Source: Pelosinus sp. UFO1
GTDB lineage: Bacteria; Bacillota; Negativicutes; DSM-13327
Assembly (NCBI RefSeq): GCF_000725345.1
Contig: NZ_CP008852.1
Location: 248,001-312,000 of the forward strand
Length of the DNA: 64,000 nt
Reading direction: 5' to 3'
The notes beneath the pieces are model-generated. The model made no database searches. It was not told where the DNA came from and saw only the letters and a program-made list of their open reading frames with translations. Below are positions 51,901 to 61,013 of this stretch, piece after piece. The translations under genes and the position numbers were made by a program. Position 1 is the first letter of the stretch; each line of letters opens with the position of its first letter.

Positions 51901-53031
51901 ATGACAAAATATTCGATGTACACTAAGATGATCTGGCATGCCCTGCTTCGTCGTCGGTCCCGCATGTTGATTGCCTTAATGGCTGTAGCGATTGGTGCGA
52001 CCGTTGTGTCGGGACTTGTTACTATTTATTATGATGTTCCTAGACAAATGGGTAGAGAATTTCGTTCCTATGGTGCCAATTTACTGTTAACACCTGCTGG
52101 TGATCAGCAGATTATATCGGAGAGCTTGGTTTCCAATGCTACCAGCCTGTTGCAGGCAGATAAATTAATCGGCATTGCACCATACCTGTATGATCGTGTT
52201 AAAGTAAATGAGCAGCCATTACAGGTTGCAGGCACACGCTTTCAATCTGTAAAGAAAGTGAGCCCTTACTGGCAGATTCGCGGTAACTGGCCAGAGGATC
52301 AGTCGGAAGATATTGTCATTGGTGCTGATATTGCCGAAAGGTTAAAAATTGAACCAGGACAGCAGGTGACTTTAACAGTAGCTGGTAATGATACTGAGAA
52401 AAAGGTGAAGGTAGCCGGTATTGTTCGGACAGGCGGACCGGAAGAAGAGTTCGTTTTTCTTGATCTTTCTTTATTGCAGCAGATGCTGCATAAGGAAGGT
52501 GTGGTTAGTATTGCACAAGTAAGCATTACCGCTAACGAGGCAGAACTAACAGCCTTGACACAGAAGATTGGTCAGCAAGTACCTGGCGTAGCACCGCGTT
52601 TAGTCAAGCAAGTGACGCAATCAGAGCAGACCGTGCTAGGGAAACTGCAGGCTTTGGTATATTTGGTTACGATTGTAGTGCTGTTGCTTACGTTGATTTG
52701 TGTGGCTACCACTATGATGGCCGTAGTTACGGAACGGCGTAAAGAGATTGGCTTGAAAAAAGCGTTAGGTGCGGAAAATCGCAGTATCATTTTAGAATTT
52801 TTAGGTGAAGGTTTGGCATTAGGGGCTTTAGGCGGTCTAATGGGAACCATTCTAGGCTTCTTTTTTGCACAAGCGGTAAGTGTTAATGTTTTTGGCAGGA
52901 TTATATCATTTCAGCCCTTAATTGCACTATTAGCCTTGGTTGTATCAATCGTAGTGACTGGCTTAGCCTGCCTGATACCAGTGAAAATTGCAACAGATGT
53001 TGAACCGGCGATTGTGCTGCGGGGTGAGTGA
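51901..53031 (+). CDS. FtsX/MacB-type ABC permease 2
   Basis: 376 residues from the ATG with AGGTGA upstream; an earlier ATG at 51883 overlaps the previous gene by more and has no binding site. Same architecture as permease 1 (~30% alike by eye; TERRKEIGLKKALGAENRSI). The pair probably forms a heterodimer with the ATPase encoded next. Confidence 0.9.
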   Translation: MTKYSMYTKMIWHALLRRRSRMLIALMAVAIGATVVSGLVTIYYDVPRQMGREFRSYGANLLLTPAGDQQIISESLVSNATSLLQADKLIGIAPYLYDRVKVNEQPLQVAGTRFQSVKKVSPYWQIRGNWPEDQSEDIVIGADIAERLKIEPGQQVTLTVAGNDTEKKVKVAGIVRTGGPEEEFVFLDLSLLQQMLHKEGVVSIAQVSITANEAELTALTQKIGQQVPGVAPRLVKQVTQSEQTVLGKLQALVYLVTIVVLLLTLICVATTMMAVVTERRKEIGLKKALGAENRSIILEFLGEGLALGALGGLMGTILGFFFAQAVSVNVFGRIISFQPLIALLALVVSIVVTGLACLIPVKIATDVEPAIVLRGE

Positions 53032-53046
53032 AGGAGGTTAATCAAT

Positions 53047-53736
53047 ATGAGTTTATTAGAATTACAAAATGTATCGATGATTTACGGAAATGTGAAGGCT
53101 CTTCAAGAGATTGACTTAACTGTACAGCAGGGAGAGTGGCTGGCTCTAATGGGGCCGTCTGGATCTGGTAAGACAACCCTGATGAATATCATTGGTTGTA
53201 TGGATAAAGCTTCTAGTGGCTCCATTGTATTGGATGGAATTGATTTTTCAGATGTTACAGCGGGAAACCTGACAATGCTCAGAAGAGAAAAGATTGGGCT
53301 GGTATTCCAGCAATTTCATCTTATTCCTTATTTAACGGCAGTAGAAAATATTATGGTAGCACAGTATTATCACAGTATGCCGGATGAACAGGAAGCATTA
53401 GAAGCTTTAGAACGGGTGGGTCTTAAGGAGAGAGCGCGTCATTTGCCCAGTCAGCTTTCTGGTGGTGAGCAGCAGCGTGTGTGTATCGCCCGTGCTTTAA
53501 TCAATTATCCCATGCTAATCTTGGCTGATGAGCCAACAGGCAACCTGGATGAAACCAATGCGAAAATTGTTTTAGAATTTTTCCAGCAGCTTCATCGCGA
53601 AGGACATACCATTATTATGGTTACCCATGACCCAAGAGTTGCTGAACTCGCTGAACGATGCATTGTCTTAGAGCACGGCCGTATAGCAGATCGAATGGAT
53701 CGTAGGATCGTCTGCAGGGAGGAGGAAGTCTCATGA
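53047..53736 (+). CDS. ABC transporter ATP-binding protein (MacB/LolD type)
   Basis: 229 residues. Walker A GPSGSGKT (36-43), signature LSGGEQQ (137-143), Walker B LILADE (157-162), and the H-loop VTHDP. ATPase of the two FtsX-type permeases. Overlaps the next gene by 4 bp. Confidence 0.95.
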   Translation: MSLLELQNVSMIYGNVKALQEIDLTVQQGEWLALMGPSGSGKTTLMNIIGCMDKASSGSIVLDGIDFSDVTAGNLTMLRREKIGLVFQQFHLIPYLTAVENIMVAQYYHSMPDEQEALEALERVGLKERARHLPSQLSGGEQQRVCIARALINYPMLILADEPTGNLDETNAKIVLEFFQQLHREGHTIIMVTHDPRVAELAERCIVLEHGRIADRMDRRIVCREEEVS

Positions 53737-54200
53737 GAAAATGGTTGTTGGTTATGGTAACAGGTGCTATAATGTCAATTCTCTTAACTGGCTGTGGTCA
53801 AAAAACTGCCGAAGATCATTCGGGCCATACCAATCATGCCAGCGCTCATACTGGAGCCTATAAGGATGGGACGTATACGGCAAAAAGCAGTCCTGATGAA
53901 CGGGGAGCAATTGGTGAGATTACGCTGACGATTAAAGAAGGTAAGATCACTCAGGCCGATTATAAGGGGATTCAGAAAGACGGTAAAGTCAAGGATGCTG
54001 ATTATGGCAAAACAAACGGTAAAATAGAAAACCCTGAATTCTACAAGAAGGCCCAGCAAGGATTAAAAGGAGCCATGAGTTATGGTCCTAGGCTGATAGA
54101 AACACAAAATCTTGATAAGGTCGACTCTGTATCTGGGGCAACTCTTTCCTATAAACAGTTTACTGAAGCAGGGCACAAAGCTTTGGATCAGGCCCATTGA
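53733..54200 (+). CDS. FMN-binding lipoprotein
   Basis: 155 residues. Lipobox LLTGC (Cys21), His-rich linker (HSGHTNHASAHTG), then an FMN_bind domain ending with VDSVSGATLSYKQF, where Thr137 of S-G-A-T is the usual site of covalent FMN attachment by ApbE-type transferases. It probably delivers electrons to periplasmic iron, taking the place that thioredoxin-like proteins have in the Campylobacter locus (inference). Confidence 0.88.
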   Translation: MRKWLLVMVTGAIMSILLTGCGQKTAEDHSGHTNHASAHTGAYKDGTYTAKSSPDERGAIGEITLTIKEGKITQADYKGIQKDGKVKDADYGKTNGKIENPEFYKKAQQGLKGAMSYGPRLIETQNLDKVDSVSGATLSYKQFTEAGHKALDQAH

Positions 54201-54240
54201 GGTTGGTTTCCTTAGAATTGAATTGAAAACTTTATTGGAC

Positions 54241-54286
54241 AAAAGACTCAATAAGCAGAACACTACTGCAAGTTGAGTCTTTTGTT
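54241..54286 (+). terminator. Terminator of the iron uptake operon
   Basis: AAAAGACTCAA / TTGAGTCTTTT with inner GCAG / CTGC, then TTTTGTT. Element A copy 3 begins right after. Confidence 0.85.
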
Positions 54287-54384
54287 ACGGAATCAGAAAG
54301 TATAGCACTTTCTTGATTCCAAGTAAGAACGACTAAGGCTTCTGCCTGCGTCCGAGGACTTGGCACAAGCCAAGTCTTTTCTTA
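54287..54384 (+). repeat. Dispersed element A, copy 3
   Basis: ACGGAATCAGAAAGTATAGC start and the same two hairpins as copy 1. The following ~150 bp to the next gene are AT-rich without further features. Confidence 0.85.
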
Positions 54385-54533
54385 TATAAAGTTTAATTTA
54401 TATTAATTTTTTTTATGAAATTCTTAAATACTAAATAATTTTATAATAATAAATGTGTATATTAGTAACAAAGGATTGTAGACAATCCCCCTATTTTTGT
54501 TCCAAGGAACAATAAAATGGAGAGTGATATGTA

Positions 54534-54809
54534 ATGGATAGTAACTTGATTGATTTTTCTAAGTTTACGCCGAATAAGCAAGGTATGGTAAACAATGAAG
54601 CAGCTAAAAAATATTTTATTGCTGAAGTGTTGCCTTATGTGTGCGGGGATAGTTTGCAAAGGCTAATCACGGCAAATATTTCAGGGAATTCACAATTAAT
54701 ACAAATAGAAATGAAAAGAATGTTTATTGAGGCGGAGTTAATGAGGCCAACTAATACAGATACAAATAGTTTGCAAACGTTTTTTGACAAGCCGAAAGTT
54801 TTACCGTGA
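54534..54809 (+). CDS. Hypothetical 91-aa protein
   Basis: 91 residues, mainly helical by composition (NNEAAKKYFIAEVLPYVCGD, RLITANISGNSQLIQIEMKR). No signal peptide, no known motif. GGAG 12 bases upstream of the ATG is a distant binding site. Single gene between element A and a terminator. Not recognised. Confidence 0.55.
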   Translation: MDSNLIDFSKFTPNKQGMVNNEAAKKYFIAEVLPYVCGDSLQRLITANISGNSQLIQIEMKRMFIEAELMRPTNTDTNSLQTFFDKPKVLP

Positions 54810-54837
54810 AAGTATTAGTGAATTCAATATAAAAGTA

Positions 54838-54882
54838 AAAGATACCCAATGGCCAAAACTCTTTGGTTGTTGGGTATCTTCT
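54838..54882 (+). terminator. Terminator hairpin, GATACCC family
   Basis: AAGATACCCAA / TTGGGTATCTT outer stem, GCCAAA / TTTGG inner stem. The stretch to 55119 is AT-rich and shows no other feature. Confidence 0.75.
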
Positions 54883-55119
54883 GCTATATTGCTCCTCTTA
54901 TAAACGATGATAAATATATATTGGTATTAGGAAAAGTTTAAGAATGTCTATAAGTTATGGACAATAATTAGTATTTTCAAACAATATTTTTGTTGTTAAA
55001 ATAACAATGTGTTAACAACCAGAATATACAGAAGTGAAACATGGCAAACAGAATAATTTTTATAAATGCACACTTTAACATATTGAAGTATTATTAATTT
55101 CAAAGATAAAGAGGTGACG

Positions 55120-56628
55120 ATGGTGGAAAACTTAACAGTACGTGAGGAAAAAATCGTTACTTTTTTAGCACAATCAGATGGATATGTTTCAGCGAATCGA
55201 TTAGCTGATTTTTTAAATGTCTCGCAAAAAACAATTTATAGAGACATCACGTCAATAAAGAAGAAAATGGGGAGCGATGATTTCATAAAACAAAGTCAAG
55301 GAAAAGGACTGCAACTTGATGTATCTTCTTTACATATAATTAATCATCATAATATTGAATATCGGCAGACCTTTTTTTTAGGAATGAGTGCTACTGAGCG
55401 TAGAAAACACTTATTAATACTGTTATTGCTTCAATCACCTCAAGAAACATCGATAAAGAGTTTATCTGAATATTATTATGTGAGTAATGCTTCTATTGTT
55501 AATGATTTAAGGAGTATTGAGAAACAACTTGAGATATATAAATTAACGATGATTCGCTCTCATAAGGGAACTTATGTAAATGGGAAAGAAAAAGATATAC
55601 GCAAAATGCTGATGTATATTCTAGAATATATGCCAGTGTCATTTCAAGAAAATCCTTATTTAGATCGAGAGAGTTATCGTTATATGTTTGAAGAATTTTC
55701 TCAAGATGATTTTGAGTTTATTCGGCACTTATTAAAAGATGTTGAAAATATGCTATATGCTAATATCAAAGACCCTTACTATATAAATATTTTTACCCAT
55801 CTGGTTATTTTGATTAAACGATTACGCAATAATAGTTTCAAAGCAGAATATGAGGTTTTACAAGAGAAAGATACTGAAATAAAAAATGAACAAATATTTC
55901 AAGTTGCCCAATATGTTATTAAAAAAATTAATCAGTATATTAGTTTAAAAGTACCTGAAATTGAAGTGTTTTATATTTACCAATATTTAATTTCATGTGG
56001 GATAGAAGCACAAGAAAATGTCATTATAGGGCTAACGGCTAATAACTCTAAAGAAAAAGTGATGACGCTTGAATTAATTCAAAATGTGTCTCAACGCATG
56101 AAAGTAGATTTTATTAGCGATATTACATTACAAAAAAATTTGTTTTTACATATGTGTTCTTTATTGAAAAGAGTAGAATATGACATCTCCATATATAATC
56201 CACTTTTACAAGAAATTAAAAAAGAATTTTCAGTAATGTTTGATGTTGTGCAAAATAGTTTTAATGATCAGAAAAATTTTCCTGTTTGGCAAAATATAAG
56301 CGATGATGAAATTAGTTATATCGTAGTTTATTTCCAAGCATCTTTAGAAAAACAATCCTCAGTAAAACGAGTATTGATTGTTTGCTCTTCGGGCATAGGA
56401 ACATCACACTTACTTAAAACGAGGGTCAAAAATGCATTTCCTGAGTGGGAAATAGTCAATACTGTTTCAGCAAATCATATTACACAAGTTTTAGAAAATG
56501 AAAAAATAGATTTAGTATTAACGACAATTCATCTTAACTTACAAAAAGATATACCAACGGTTTTAGTAAGTGCTTTATTTAATAAGCTTGATATTTTAAA
56601 AGTGAAAAATATAGTGACTGCAATTTAA
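55120..56628 (+). CDS. PRD-containing PTS transcriptional activator
   Basis: About 502 residues. N-terminal helix-turn-helix (VSANRLADFLNVSQKTIYRD, then second HTH SIKSLSEYYYVSNASIV), two PTS regulation domains (~175-285 and ~290-400; with HLVILIKRL and FLHMCSLLKRV), and a C-terminal EIIB-like domain with VLIVCSSGIGTSHLL (Cys422). LicR/MtlR-type activator whose activity depends on phosphorylation by PTS proteins; the EIIA domain often fused to such proteins is here the next gene. It most likely switches on the following sugar operon. Confidence 0.9.
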   Translation: MVENLTVREEKIVTFLAQSDGYVSANRLADFLNVSQKTIYRDITSIKKKMGSDDFIKQSQGKGLQLDVSSLHIINHHNIEYRQTFFLGMSATERRKHLLILLLLQSPQETSIKSLSEYYYVSNASIVNDLRSIEKQLEIYKLTMIRSHKGTYVNGKEKDIRKMLMYILEYMPVSFQENPYLDRESYRYMFEEFSQDDFEFIRHLLKDVENMLYANIKDPYYINIFTHLVILIKRLRNNSFKAEYEVLQEKDTEIKNEQIFQVAQYVIKKINQYISLKVPEIEVFYIYQYLISCGIEAQENVIIGLTANNSKEKVMTLELIQNVSQRMKVDFISDITLQKNLFLHMCSLLKRVEYDISIYNPLLQEIKKEFSVMFDVVQNSFNDQKNFPVWQNISDDEISYIVVYFQASLEKQSSVKRVLIVCSSGIGTSHLLKTRVKNAFPEWEIVNTVSANHITQVLENEKIDLVLTTIHLNLQKDIPTVLVSALFNKLDILKVKNIVTAI

Positions 56629-56685
56629 TGATAGTTTCTAATTCAAATGTTTAAATTATTAAAAATTATAGAGGAGGATAATGAA

Positions 56686-57144
56686 ATGCAAATTGATCAT
56701 ATTTTAAATGAGAATTTGATTGACTTGGATATGAAAGCGACGACGAAAGATGAGGTTATTCGAGAACTTACCAGTAGGCTTTATAAAGAGGGAAAAGTAA
56801 TCCAAGAGGAAGCTTTTATTAAAGATGTTTACTTGCGTGAAGCTGAGGGGAAAACCGGCATTGGTGGGCATATAGCAATTCCTCATGGTAAATCAGATGC
56901 CGTATGCTTAACATCTATTGCTGTTGGCAGAACAAAGAACAGTTTAAAATGGGAGACACCGGATGATTTACCCGTGCATTTTGTTATTTTATTTGCGGTG
57001 AGAAATGTAGATAAAACAACAGTGCACTTGAAATTATTATCTCAAGTAGCAACTGCTTTAGCAGATGATGAAACATTGCAAAAATTATTAACGACTCAAA
57101 ATAAAAAGGAAGTGATTCAATTGTTATCACAGCAGATAGAATAA
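56686..57144 (+). CDS. PTS fructose-type EIIA protein
   Basis: 152 residues from ATG after GAGGAGG; an upstream reading adds 13 residues. EIIA type 2 domain with phospho-histidine His67 (IAIPHGKSD) and GGHIAIP; full domain length. Transfers phosphate from HPr to the EIIB encoded downstream and perhaps to the PRD regulator. Confidence 0.93.
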   Translation: MQIDHILNENLIDLDMKATTKDEVIRELTSRLYKEGKVIQEEAFIKDVYLREAEGKTGIGGHIAIPHGKSDAVCLTSIAVGRTKNSLKWETPDDLPVHFVILFAVRNVDKTTVHLKLLSQVATALADDETLQKLLTTQNKKEVIQLLSQQIE

Positions 57145-57225
57145 TAATCTATAAATAAATATTATAGATTATTAAATAATTAACAAGTGGTTTATCATTA
57201 CTAATTAAAAAGGGAGTTGGTCATT

Positions 57226-58092
57226 ATGTTAATCAACATGAAGGAAATGCTTAAAGTAGCACAGCATCATCAATTTGCCGTTCCGGCTTTTAATGCAGGA
57301 ACGGGACAGCTGCTGACGGCGATGATGGAAAGCGCAGAGGAAAAACAAGCCCCCGTTATTATGGCAATCCATCCAGACGAGTTGCGCTTTTTACGTAATA
57401 GTTTTATTGCAAGTGTTATTTATGAAGCAAATCACAGCAAAATTCCTATGGTTTTACATTTAGATCATGGAGCATCGTATGAAGAATGCATGCATGCCAT
57501 TCAACTGGGCTTTACTTCCGTTATGATTGATGGGTCACATTTATCTTTTGACGAAAATGTTGCTTTAACAAAAAAAGTAGTAGAAGCAGCTCGTGCCTGT
57601 GGAGTTTCTGTAGAAGGTGAACTAGGTACTATTGGTCAAACTGGAAATTCGATCGAAAAAGGTACGACTGAAATTATTTATACTAATCCAGATGATGCAA
57701 AAGAATTTGTTGAAAAAACAGGGGTAGATTCTTTAGCTGTTGCAATTGGGACAGCTCATGGCATCTATCCAAAAGGATTTACTCCTAAATTAAAATTAGA
57801 CCTTATTACTAAGATAAGGAATAAAGTGGATGTTCCCTTAGTGTTACATGGTGGTTCTAGTAATCCTGATAAAGAAATTGCTAATTCTGTCAAACTAGGT
57901 ATTGCTAAAATAAATATTTCCAGTGATATCAAAATGAGCTTTATGACTGCAGTGAAAAAATATTTAGATGAAACCGGTTTGGAACGAGAGCCTAATGTTA
58001 TTTACCCGTCTTGCATTCGTGCCTGTCGTGACACAATAGAAGAAAAGATGGAATTGTTTAATGATATAGATAAAGTAAAATATTTTAAATAA
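57226..58092 (+). CDS. Class II ketose-bisphosphate aldolase
   Basis: 288 residues from ATG after AAGGGAG. Zinc-dependent class II aldolase: catalytic Asp80 and zinc His81 (VLHLDHGASYEE), VEGELGTIG, zinc histidines in GTAHGIYP and LHGGSS, and the phosphate-binding loop NISSDIK. Fructose- or tagatose-bisphosphate, or a related ketose 1-phosphate, is the likely substrate; family members differ by few residues and the choice cannot be made here. Located inside the PTS operon. Confidence 0.92.
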   Translation: MLINMKEMLKVAQHHQFAVPAFNAGTGQLLTAMMESAEEKQAPVIMAIHPDELRFLRNSFIASVIYEANHSKIPMVLHLDHGASYEECMHAIQLGFTSVMIDGSHLSFDENVALTKKVVEAARACGVSVEGELGTIGQTGNSIEKGTTEIIYTNPDDAKEFVEKTGVDSLAVAIGTAHGIYPKGFTPKLKLDLITKIRNKVDVPLVLHGGSSNPDKEIANSVKLGIAKINISSDIKMSFMTAVKKYLDETGLEREPNVIYPSCIRACRDTIEEKMELFNDIDKVKYFK

Positions 58093-58262
58093 TATTCAAG
58101 AAAATATTGATCAATAAACTAAACATAAAGGCACTTATAAATAGGGAATTAAATAACAGTAGACAAAATAAAACTAAAAAATAAAGAATATTCAATTAAT
58201 TATATTGTGAAAATTAGGTAATGGGTTTAAAAAATATTTCCATAAAGAAAAGAGGGAATAAA

Positions 58263-58574
58263 ATGAAAATTGTTGGCGTAGCAGCTTGTGTAGCAGGAAT
58301 TGCCCATACATACATTGCAAGGGAAAAGTTGATTAAAGCAGCAGGTAAAGCGGGTCATAAAATTCATATGGAAACCCAAGGGACAATTGGTACAGAACAT
58401 GAATTAACGCCAGAACAAATTAAAGAAGCGGATATTGTAATTCTTGCTATAGATATAAATATTAAAGAAAAGGAACGATTTTCTGGGAAAAAAATTATAG
58501 AAGTTCCTACAGAAGTAGTTGTACACTCTGCTAATGGTTTGATTAAAAAAATGGAAGAAATTATACAAAATTAA
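58263..58574 (+). CDS. PTS fructose-type EIIB protein
   Basis: 103 residues from ATG after GAGGG. Fructose-family EIIB fold with phospho-cysteine Cys9 in AACVAGIAHTYIARE, where the usual CPTGIAHT is altered to CVAGIAHT. Receives phosphate from EIIA and passes it to the sugar. Confidence 0.92.
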   Translation: MKIVGVAACVAGIAHTYIAREKLIKAAGKAGHKIHMETQGTIGTEHELTPEQIKEADIVILAIDINIKEKERFSGKKIIEVPTEVVVHSANGLIKKMEEIIQN

Positions 58575-58605
58575 GCAAATACAATAGAAGGAAGGGATAG
58601 ATCTT

Positions 58606-59691
58606 ATGAATGGTTTACAGTTAAGAAAACATGCTATGACGGGGATATCCTATATGATACCTTATGTATGTGCAGCAGGTATGTTAATGGTAATTGGGAA
58701 TATCTTCGGCGGACATACAATACAAAATTATAAAGAAGGATTTTCTATTCCCGATGCGTTAACAACATTAGGAGGAGATGGATTAGGAATTTTGCCTGTA
58801 TTTATTTCTACTTTTATTGCCTATTCGATTGCTGATCGCCCAGGTATTGCACCAGGATTTTTGCTAGGGTTACTTTCTAAAGCCAATGGTTTTGGATTTC
58901 TAGGTGGCTTATTAGGTGGTTACTTAGGTGGCTGGGTCGTTAACTGGCTAAAAAAAGTAATTAAAATGCCTAGCTTTGCTGAAGGTTTAGTGCCACAAAT
59001 GATATTGCCCCTTTTAACTACTATTATTGTTGGTTTATTTATGGAGTATCTTGTTGGTATTCCTATTATTGCATTGGCAAATGGTATTACGACGCTTCTG
59101 ACGAGTTTTCAGGGGGGCAGTTCCGTTATCGTTCTTGGCGCGATTTTGGGGATACTTTCTGCTATTGATTACGGTGGACCAATCAATAAAGTTGTATTTG
59201 TCTTTGTGCTTGCGCTTATGACGCAGGGAATTGGTGCACCTATTTCTACATTGATATCGGCTTCCATGATTGCACCTTTTGGTTTGACAATAGGTTATTT
59301 TTTAAGCAAGCTACTCAATCGAGATTTATATTCTCAACAAGAAATAGATGCTTTAAAATCAGCATTTTTAATGGGATGTTGTCAGATTACAGAAGGATCA
59401 TATCCTATTATTCTTAATGATTTAGTGCGTATTACGATCTGTACGGCCATTGGTGCTGCCGTTGATGGAGCATTAACTATGTATTGGGATTGTGCCTCCG
59501 TAGTTCCGGCAGGTGGCTTCTTTGCACTTCCTGGAATTCGGAATCCGGGATTGTGGTTATTAAGTTTATTGATTGGATCAAGTGTCTTTGCTATTCTGAT
59601 TCAGTTTTTAAAAAGGAAGCCTTCAGAAGCAATAGAAAGTGATGAAGAGGAAAAAGAGTTAGATTTAGCCAGTCTTAAAATTTCCGGCTAA
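58606..59691 (+). CDS. PTS fructose-type EIIC membrane component
   Basis: 361 residues, about nine membrane spans, GGAAGGGA before the start. Fructose-family EIIC features: ISYMIPYVCAAGMLMVIG, AYSIADRPGIAPG, GFLGGLLGGYLGGW and AIDYGGPINKVVF. Takes up and phosphorylates the sugar together with EIIA and EIIB; here A, B and C are three separate proteins. Confidence 0.94.
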   Translation: MNGLQLRKHAMTGISYMIPYVCAAGMLMVIGNIFGGHTIQNYKEGFSIPDALTTLGGDGLGILPVFISTFIAYSIADRPGIAPGFLLGLLSKANGFGFLGGLLGGYLGGWVVNWLKKVIKMPSFAEGLVPQMILPLLTTIIVGLFMEYLVGIPIIALANGITTLLTSFQGGSSVIVLGAILGILSAIDYGGPINKVVFVFVLALMTQGIGAPISTLISASMIAPFGLTIGYFLSKLLNRDLYSQQEIDALKSAFLMGCCQITEGSYPIILNDLVRITICTAIGAAVDGALTMYWDCASVVPAGGFFALPGIRNPGLWLLSLLIGSSVFAILIQFLKRKPSEAIESDEEEKELDLASLKISG

Positions 59692-59719
59692 ATGTGAGTA
59701 TAAAGATCATGTGATCATT

Positions 59720-59763
59720 GGGTACGCGTAGGAAGGTTTTTATCAATCTGCTTATTCGTACCC
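59720..59763 (+). terminator. Weak hairpin after EIIC
   Basis: GGGTACG / CGTACCC, 7 bp with a 30-base loop and no U-tract. Doubtful as terminator; the lyxose isomerase gene may still be in the operon. Confidence 0.3.
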
Positions 59764-59886
59764 TATGTACATGAGCATCAGTTTACACAGATAGGAGAAA
59801 AAAATAGTAAAAGAATAGGATAATCAGCATGAATAATACGAAAATATTATGAGATAAATGGTATGTGATTAAGGAAGGGGATATAT

Positions 59887-60576
59887 ATGAAACGATCAGA
59901 AATAAACAATATTATTGAATATACCATTAAAGCAACTGAAAAATCTAAAATTCCGCTGCCTCCATTTGCTTATTATACTCTCGATGATTGGAAAGGCATA
60001 AAAGAAGATCAGCGTGAAATAGTTGATAATATGTTAGGATGGGATGTTACTGATTTTGGCAGAAATAATTTTAACCATACTGGATTAACAATATTTACAT
60101 TTAGAAATGGTAATTTTAATAATAAAAATAAGTATCCAAAACCGTATTGTGAGAAGTTATTATTTGTTCGTGACGGACAAATCTTACCTTTTCATTTTCA
60201 TTGGCACAAAATGGAGGATATCATTAACCGAGGTGGCGGTACATTAAAAATTACTCTATATAATTCAAATGTGAATGAAGATTTTGATGATAGCGATGTA
60301 GAAGTTACTATTGATGGAAAAGTCGAAAAAATAAAAGCGGGTGAAAATATTTTTCTTAAACCAGGTCAAAGTATCACTTTAGGCACAGGTCAATATCATC
60401 AATGGCAAGGTGTTCCTGGTACAGGTGATATTGCGTTATTTGAAGTTTCTACAACTAATGACGATAGAATAGACAATCGTTTTTATGAAGTCAAATCACG
60501 TCTTCCTGAAGTAGAAGAAGATGCGATTGCAAAGTATCTAATATTTAACGATTACGGAAAATATGTAGGATTCTAA
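59887..60576 (+). CDS. D-lyxose ketol-isomerase (cupin)
   Basis: 229 residues, GGAAGGGG before ATG. Cupin of the D-lyxose isomerase family: metal-ligand cluster FHFHWHKMEDI (~102-112), GQYHQWQG with another His (~170), and the end FNDYGKY. Interconverts D-lyxose and D-xylulose; many members also act on D-mannose/D-fructose. Its place behind the PTS genes suggests the system imports such a sugar (inference). Confidence 0.9.
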   Translation: MKRSEINNIIEYTIKATEKSKIPLPPFAYYTLDDWKGIKEDQREIVDNMLGWDVTDFGRNNFNHTGLTIFTFRNGNFNNKNKYPKPYCEKLLFVRDGQILPFHFHWHKMEDIINRGGGTLKITLYNSNVNEDFDDSDVEVTIDGKVEKIKAGENIFLKPGQSITLGTGQYHQWQGVPGTGDIALFEVSTTNDDRIDNRFYEVKSRLPEVEEDAIAKYLIFNDYGKYVGF

Positions 60577-60688
60577 CTAGCTAGTTGGTTTTTTATCATT
60601 TTCCGGAAAAAACTAGATAAATTGATACCTCCCTAATAAAATTTCAAACTTGGAAAATACTAAGATAAGGACTAAAGGAGGTATTTAT

Positions 60689-60862
60689 ATGACTGAAAAT
60701 CGTTCAAAAGAAAAGTTTCTAGCAAATCCCATCGAGCGGCATGAAACCGCGGCTTGGCGTGGGCATATCGAAAGTACGAAGCCTGAGTCAAATGTTCCGA
60801 TTCCCAGTGAAGAGTCCGTGATTGAGGCTAGGGAATGGGTAAATACAAACTCCTTGTCGTAA
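60689..60862 (+). CDS. DUF3787 small protein
   Basis: 57 residues from the ATG after AGGAGG. Matches the short Clostridia/Negativicutes family with KFLANPIERHETAAW, KPESNVPIPSEESV and EAREWV. Soluble, function unknown. Confidence 0.75.
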   Translation: MTENRSKEKFLANPIERHETAAWRGHIESTKPESNVPIPSEESVIEAREWVNTNSLS

Positions 60863-60876
60863 CTTTTTAAAGTAAA

Positions 60877-60915
60877 AATCAGGGTGTCTCAAATATTGAG
60901 ACACCCTGATTTTTT
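60877..60915 (+). terminator. Terminator after the DUF3787 gene
   Basis: 16 bp perfect stem AATCAGGGTGTCTCAA / complement, 3-base loop, T5. Element A copy 4 follows directly. Confidence 0.92.
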
Positions 60916-61013
60916 ACGGAACCAGAAAGTATAACACTTTCTTGATTCCAAGTAAGAACGACTAAGGCTTCTGCCTGCGTCCGAGGACTTGGCGTAAGCC
61001 AAGTCTTTTCTTA
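60916..61013 (+). repeat. Dispersed element A, copy 4
   Basis: ACGGAACCAGAAAG start (one change in hairpin 1) and loop GTAA instead of ACAA in the final hairpin. Its last three bases TTA are the complement of the stop codon of the minus-strand oxidoreductase gene. Confidence 0.85.
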
